NCBI GenBank assembly: GCA_910585505.1
Contig: CAJUFF010000054.1
Span: 1-15,633 of the forward strand
Direction of reading: 5' to 3'
Length of the DNA: 15,633 nt
DNA from: an uncultured Ruminiclostridium sp.
Lineage (GTDB): Bacteria > Bacillota > Clostridia > Oscillospirales > Ruminococcaceae
This document shows positions 14,125 to 15,633 of this stretch, one piece after another. How positions within the stretch are numbered: the stretch's first letter is position 1; every line of letters starts with the position of its first letter. Both the position numbers and the translations under genes were made by a program. The notes below the pieces were generated by a model. The model was not told where the DNA came from. It searched no databases and saw nothing but the letters and a program-made list of their open reading frames with translations.

Positions 14125-14979
14125 ATGCCGGTAATTTTTTGTATTTTGCTTGCGGCAATCATAAGTGCATTGCTTGCGTTTGCGGAGCCTATGCTTGACG
14201 GAATGTTTTCCGTTGTATTCGACGTTGCGGGGCAGATACCCGGTGTTGATTGGCAGTTGATTGCAAGGGGAATATCCGACGTGATATATCAGGCGGCGGT
14301 TTATCTGATGATAATAAAATTCTTGGTAAAAATGTTCAACACCTATGTATTGTGGAGTGACGGCGAGGACGCCGATCCGATCCAGATGGTCATAAATTTC
14401 GCAAAGGCTGCCGTTGTGGCGTTTTCTTTTCCGTATATTTACCGTTATTTTATAGGTATAGCGCAGGGAATGATCAATACGATTTTTAAAAATATAAGTT
14501 ATGCGACGGGAACGGATCTGAACAATTTCTTTGAAGGCGCGGTATCGTCTTTGGGGATCGGACCCCTCCTTGTAGGGGTAGTTTTTCTTGTGGAAATAAT
14601 AATTATGTACTTTTCATTTATGAAGCGCGGTATCGAGCTTGAAATGATGATACTCGGCGTACCCCTTGCGTGTACGGGCTTGTTGGATAACGATAAGGGA
14701 ATTTTTAAGTCCTATATGAACCAGATGGTAAAAATCCTGATTACCGTTATGTTTCAGCTTGTGATTATGAAGGTCGGATTAGCCATTGGCTTAAGCGCGG
14801 GTATATTTGACGGTACGGCTATGAATATGCTTTGGGGTATCGCGGGTATGTTCCTTTCCTTAAAAGTACCGCAGATAATGTCCGAATGGATGATAGCTTC
14901 GGGCGGAGGCGGCGGAGGAATGAGTAAAATCTATACCATAAGCATGGTTGGAAGAGCTGTAAAGGGGTTGATCAGATAA
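14125..14979 (+). CDS. VirB6/TrbL-like polytopic channel protein
   Basis: A 284-aa protein. An in-frame ATG at 14104 exists, but TAGGAGG (14108-14114) lies after it and 10 nt before the ATG at 14125, so the latter is chosen. Six or seven hydrophobic segments are visible, beginning with PVIFCILLAAIISALLAFA and ending with MNMLWGIAGMFLSLKVPQI. A Gly6 run (ASGGGGGGMSK) and a basic tail follow. Size, multiple helices, the long central loop and the Gly-rich C-terminus fit TrbL/VirB6-type proteins, which form the inner-membrane part of the DNA channel. Its stop overlaps the next start by 1 nt, so the two are translationally coupled. Confidence 0.82.
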   Translation: MPVIFCILLAAIISALLAFAEPMLDGMFSVVFDVAGQIPGVDWQLIARGISDVIYQAAVYLMIIKFLVKMFNTYVLWSDGEDADPIQMVINFAKAAVVAFSFPYIYRYFIGIAQGMINTIFKNISYATGTDLNNFFEGAVSSLGIGPLLVGVVFLVEIIIMYFSFMKRGIELEMMILGVPLACTGLLDNDKGIFKSYMNQMVKILITVMFQLVIMKVGLAIGLSAGIFDGTAMNMLWGIAGMFLSLKVPQIMSEWMIASGGGGGGMSKIYTISMVGRAVKGLIR

Positions 14980-15251
14980 TGAACGATTTTTTCGGGCTTC
15001 TTGCCTCAACCGCAAACGATACGTCGTATCAGCAGGATTTAAAAGCAATAGTTAGCGTCTTGAGCGGAGTGATAACAGCAGGACTTATAGCGCGTATTAT
15101 AGTCTGTGCAATTAAAATGTCGCATGATGAAAACAAGGAGGTTCAGAAAAAATCCATAAAGCACTGTATAATCGCCCTAATAATAAACCTTTGTGTAATT
15201 GATATTTATTATATTCTCAATAAATATTTCGGGTTCGGCGTTTTCATATGA
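14979..15251 (+). CDS. Small two-TM conjugation protein
   Basis: A 90-aa protein starting within the previous stop (TAATG). A short polar N-terminus precedes helices at about residues 26-46 (VLSGVITAGLIARIIVCAI) and 62-84 (HCIIALIINLCVIDIYYIL), joined by a charged loop (KMSHDENKEVQKKSIK). Topology matches VirB2/TrbC-like or other small channel subunits. It lies between the VirB6-like gene and the PrgI-like gene, 12 nt before the latter. No diagnostic motif is visible. Confidence 0.65.
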   Translation: MNDFFGLLASTANDTSYQQDLKAIVSVLSGVITAGLIARIIVCAIKMSHDENKEVQKKSIKHCIIALIINLCVIDIYYILNKYFGFGVFI

Positions 15252-15263
15252 AAGGAAAAGACT

Positions 15264-15563
15264 ATGGAAAAAGAAAGGCTCTATATTCCTTACGGGATAG
15301 GAATTGAAAAAGAATATATAATCGGATTCGGCAAAAAGGAAATAAAGCACTTTTTTGTCGGACTGCTTTGTACCGCGCTCATTGCGGTTCTGGCATATCT
15401 TATCGGTCAGCATATCGCGGCTCCGGTTATTATTTTAATGGCAGGAGCGGGAGGGAGCTATATGACCACCAGAAAAGAAACATACTCCCAATCGGTTGTG
15501 GAGATCGTACAAACTATTATTCGCTACCGCAGATCACAGCAGAAATTTCTGTACAAATACTAA
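15264..15563 (+). CDS. PrgI/VirB3-like protein
   Basis: A 99-aa protein; AAAGGAAAAG (15251-15260) precedes the ATG. The N-terminus has IPYGIGIEKEYIIGFGKKEI, then two membrane helices at about residues 30-47 (FFVGLLCTALIAVLAYLI) and 50-67. The C-terminus ends IVQTIIRYRRSQQKFLYKY, which resembles the basic-aromatic end of PrgI-family proteins of Gram-positive elements. These act as VirB3 equivalents next to the VirB4 ATPase, and VirB4 is therefore expected just past the window. The remaining 70 bases hold no recognisable feature. Confidence 0.75.
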   Translation: MEKERLYIPYGIGIEKEYIIGFGKKEIKHFFVGLLCTALIAVLAYLIGQHIAAPVIILMAGAGGSYMTTRKETYSQSVVEIVQTIIRYRRSQQKFLYKY

Positions 15564-15633
15564 CCGTGGGAACGCTTTACTTATACTAATAACCATTTAA
15601 AAACACGATAAAATCCAATCTCTACCAGTAATA

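Noticed and set aside
1..15633. tRNA, rRNA, integrase, insertion sequence ends or attachment sites
   Set aside because: No cloverleaf, transposase, recombinase or flanking direct repeats were recognised by reading; the element's ends are probably outside the window.

Overview
The window reads as part of an integrative conjugative element (or large conjugative plasmid) from a gut-type Clostridia host (Firmicutes, Oscillospiraceae/Lachnospiraceae-like). This rests on strong AGGAGG-type ribosome sites, moderately low G+C, every supported gene lying on the + strand, a VirD4 of the Gram-positive conjugation type, and a MobP/MobL-type relaxase with a ribbon-helix-helix partner. No integrase, attachment site, rRNA, tRNA or CRISPR array is visible, so the element's ends lie outside. 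Species cannot be assigned from the sequence alone.

Layout. (1) Positions 1-3199 are a maintenance/replication block: the tail of an unknown gene, a 201-aa protein with a motif resembling the C-terminus of anaerobic ribonucleotide reductase, a ParB-like protein, and a DUF3991/Toprim primase-like protein. (2) Positions 3200-3430 are non-coding with three consecutive hairpins and then an intrinsic terminator. (3) Positions 3432-5158 look like a cargo module with its own near-consensus promoters: a two-transmembrane coiled-coil protein of unknown function and an Rpn-family PD-(D/E)XK nuclease, closed by a terminator. The Rpn gene carries a strong in-frame internal start that could give a 119-aa short form. 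(4) Positions 5252-8598 hold a promoter and two exported proteins: a Thr/Glu-rich membrane-anchored protein and an 855-aa secreted protein. (5) Positions 8657-10419 are the relaxosome pair, RHH protein then relaxase, overlapping by 1 nt. (6) Positions 10508-15563 are the start of the type IV secretion operon: VirD4 coupling protein, small pilin-like membrane proteins, VirB6/TrbL-like channel protein, another small two-TM protein, and a PrgI/VirB3-like protein. VirB4 would be expected just downstream.

How it works together (family knowledge plus inference): the RHH protein and relaxase nick and pilot the DNA, VirD4 couples it to the membrane channel built from the VirB6/PrgI/pilin-like proteins, the exported proteins probably help surface contact or mating-pair formation, ParB and the primase support maintenance and second-strand synthesis, and the Rpn module is probably defence cargo. 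Terminators at 10466 and 14063 inside the transfer region suggest graded expression. There is no gene-free stretch over 300 bases; the largest gaps are 3200-3474, 5093-5360 and 13516-13734.
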